Source: CAZTTH01 sp964615975 | GTDB lineage: Bacteria; Verrucomicrobiota; Lentisphaeria; JABSQK01; JAJFLO01 | Direction: 5' to 3' | DNA: 45,782 nt | NCBI GenBank assembly: GCA_964615975.1 | Contig: CAZTTH010000029.1 | Span: 1-45,782, forward strand | Shown: positions 45,578-45,782 of the stretch, in pieces | How the letters are laid out: every line of letters starts with the position of its first letter | How positions within the stretch are numbered: the stretch's first letter is position 1 | Made by a program: the position numbers and the translations under genes | The notes under the pieces: generated by a model | What the model was told of the DNA's origin: nothing | What the model saw: the letters and a program-made list of their open reading frames with translations, nothing else | Databases searched by the model: none

Positions 45578-45782
45578 GTGGTTCGAGATTTTCGCGATTT
45601 AAAATCTGCTCTTCTTTGCGGCTTCGTGGCTTTGCGTGAGGATTTATCGTGGTCAAATGACGGTCGAGGCGCCGCTGATGAATTCAATGCCGGTCATGGT
45701 TTCGGTGTTGCCGAAGCCGTCATCGATGACTGCGGTGAAAGATGAATTGACCAGCGCCTGATGATCCGAACCGCTGAAGTCG
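45578..45782. repeat. Direct repeat, copy 2 (runs to window end)
   Basis: Second copy of 43424-43629. The shared sequence may continue beyond the window. Confidence 0.93.
45653..45782 (-). CDS. RTX-type protein, C-terminus (rest outside window)
   Basis: The last 42 codons of a minus-strand frame: DFSGSDHQALVNSSFTAVID through MTGIEFISGASTVI and stop. It matches the fragment at 43500-43788 almost residue for residue, and unlike that copy has no defect in view. By analogy it is the end of a calcium-binding repeat protein exported by a type I system; none of the GGxGxD repeats are themselves inside the window. Confidence 0.7.
   Translation of the reverse strand, partial: DFSGSDHQALVNSSFTAVIDDGFGNTETMTGIEFISGASTVI

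Noticed and set aside
45367..45639. Plus-strand frame of 90 codons across the edge of repeat copy 2
   Set aside because: Starts outside a ribosome binding site and runs into the repeat, whose other strand encodes the RTX tail.
1..45782. CRISPR array
   Set aside because: No regularly spaced short repeats found; the only regular repeats are the 282-bp coding units and a 19-bp pair.

Overview
The window looks like a scaffold from an uncultured Gram-negative bacterium of moderate, rather AT-rich composition. The outer-membrane lipoprotein Pal, an O-antigen-ligase-like protein, RTX C-termini and an exosortase H with an IPTL-CTERM substrate all point to a diderm. The many Hanks-type kinases (one with DWG in place of DFG), FHA and multi-PAS hybrid kinases, and the form of L32 recall the PVC (Planctomycetes-Verrucomicrobia-Lentisphaerae) group. 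That placement is a weak inference, because no rRNA gene is present. A run of 100 N at 38664-38763 is a scaffold join of unknown true length.

Layout. 1-9.1 kb: the 3' part of recN, then a long minus-strand set: AMMECR1 protein (amrA), triple-LysM lipoprotein, murD, a degenerate histidine-kinase-like protein fused to a receiver, rodA, and a Ser/Thr kinase with a cyclic-nucleotide-binding domain. 9.3-17 kb: mazG, an RsmB-like rRNA methyltransferase, and a sigma-54 activator facing a 1326-residue PAS/GAF hybrid kinase. 17.3-22.6 kb: an orphan FecCD-type permease, the radical-SAM amrS, a CoaD-CoaE fusion, a second Ser/Thr kinase, and pal. 22.9-29 kb: an FHA membrane protein, ftsH, a DUF167 gene, a receiver-cyclase, a small secreted protein, rpmF and plsC. 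29.2-34.6 kb: a 1400-residue subtilase-like protein with four exact-length repeats and an IPTL-CTERM signal, followed by its exosortase H and a TPR lipoprotein. 35-41.3 kb, richer in GC: a quinone-oxidoreductase-like enzyme, tRNA-Arg(UCG), an O-antigen-ligase/TPR protein that runs into the gap, and an APC permease fused to universal-stress domains.

41.3-45.8 kb is an accessory zone. It holds a small HEPN-like gene between two related attC-like sites (an integron cassette remnant without an integrase), a decayed REP-associated-transposase-type element, and a GT4 glycosyltransferase. The glycosyltransferase sits between two direct copies of an RTX-gene 3' end.

How the genes work together: the left half joins cell-wall growth (murD, rodA, LysM) with dense phospho- and cyclic-nucleotide signalling. 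A receiver-controlled cyclase and a kinase with a cyclic-nucleotide-binding domain could form one circuit. The most notable items are the bacterial CoaD-CoaE fusion, the apparently dead histidine kinase that keeps a live receiver, the IPTL-CTERM subtilase with its dedicated sorting enzyme, and the CALIN-like cassette with a HEPN-like protein. None of these has been checked by any search.
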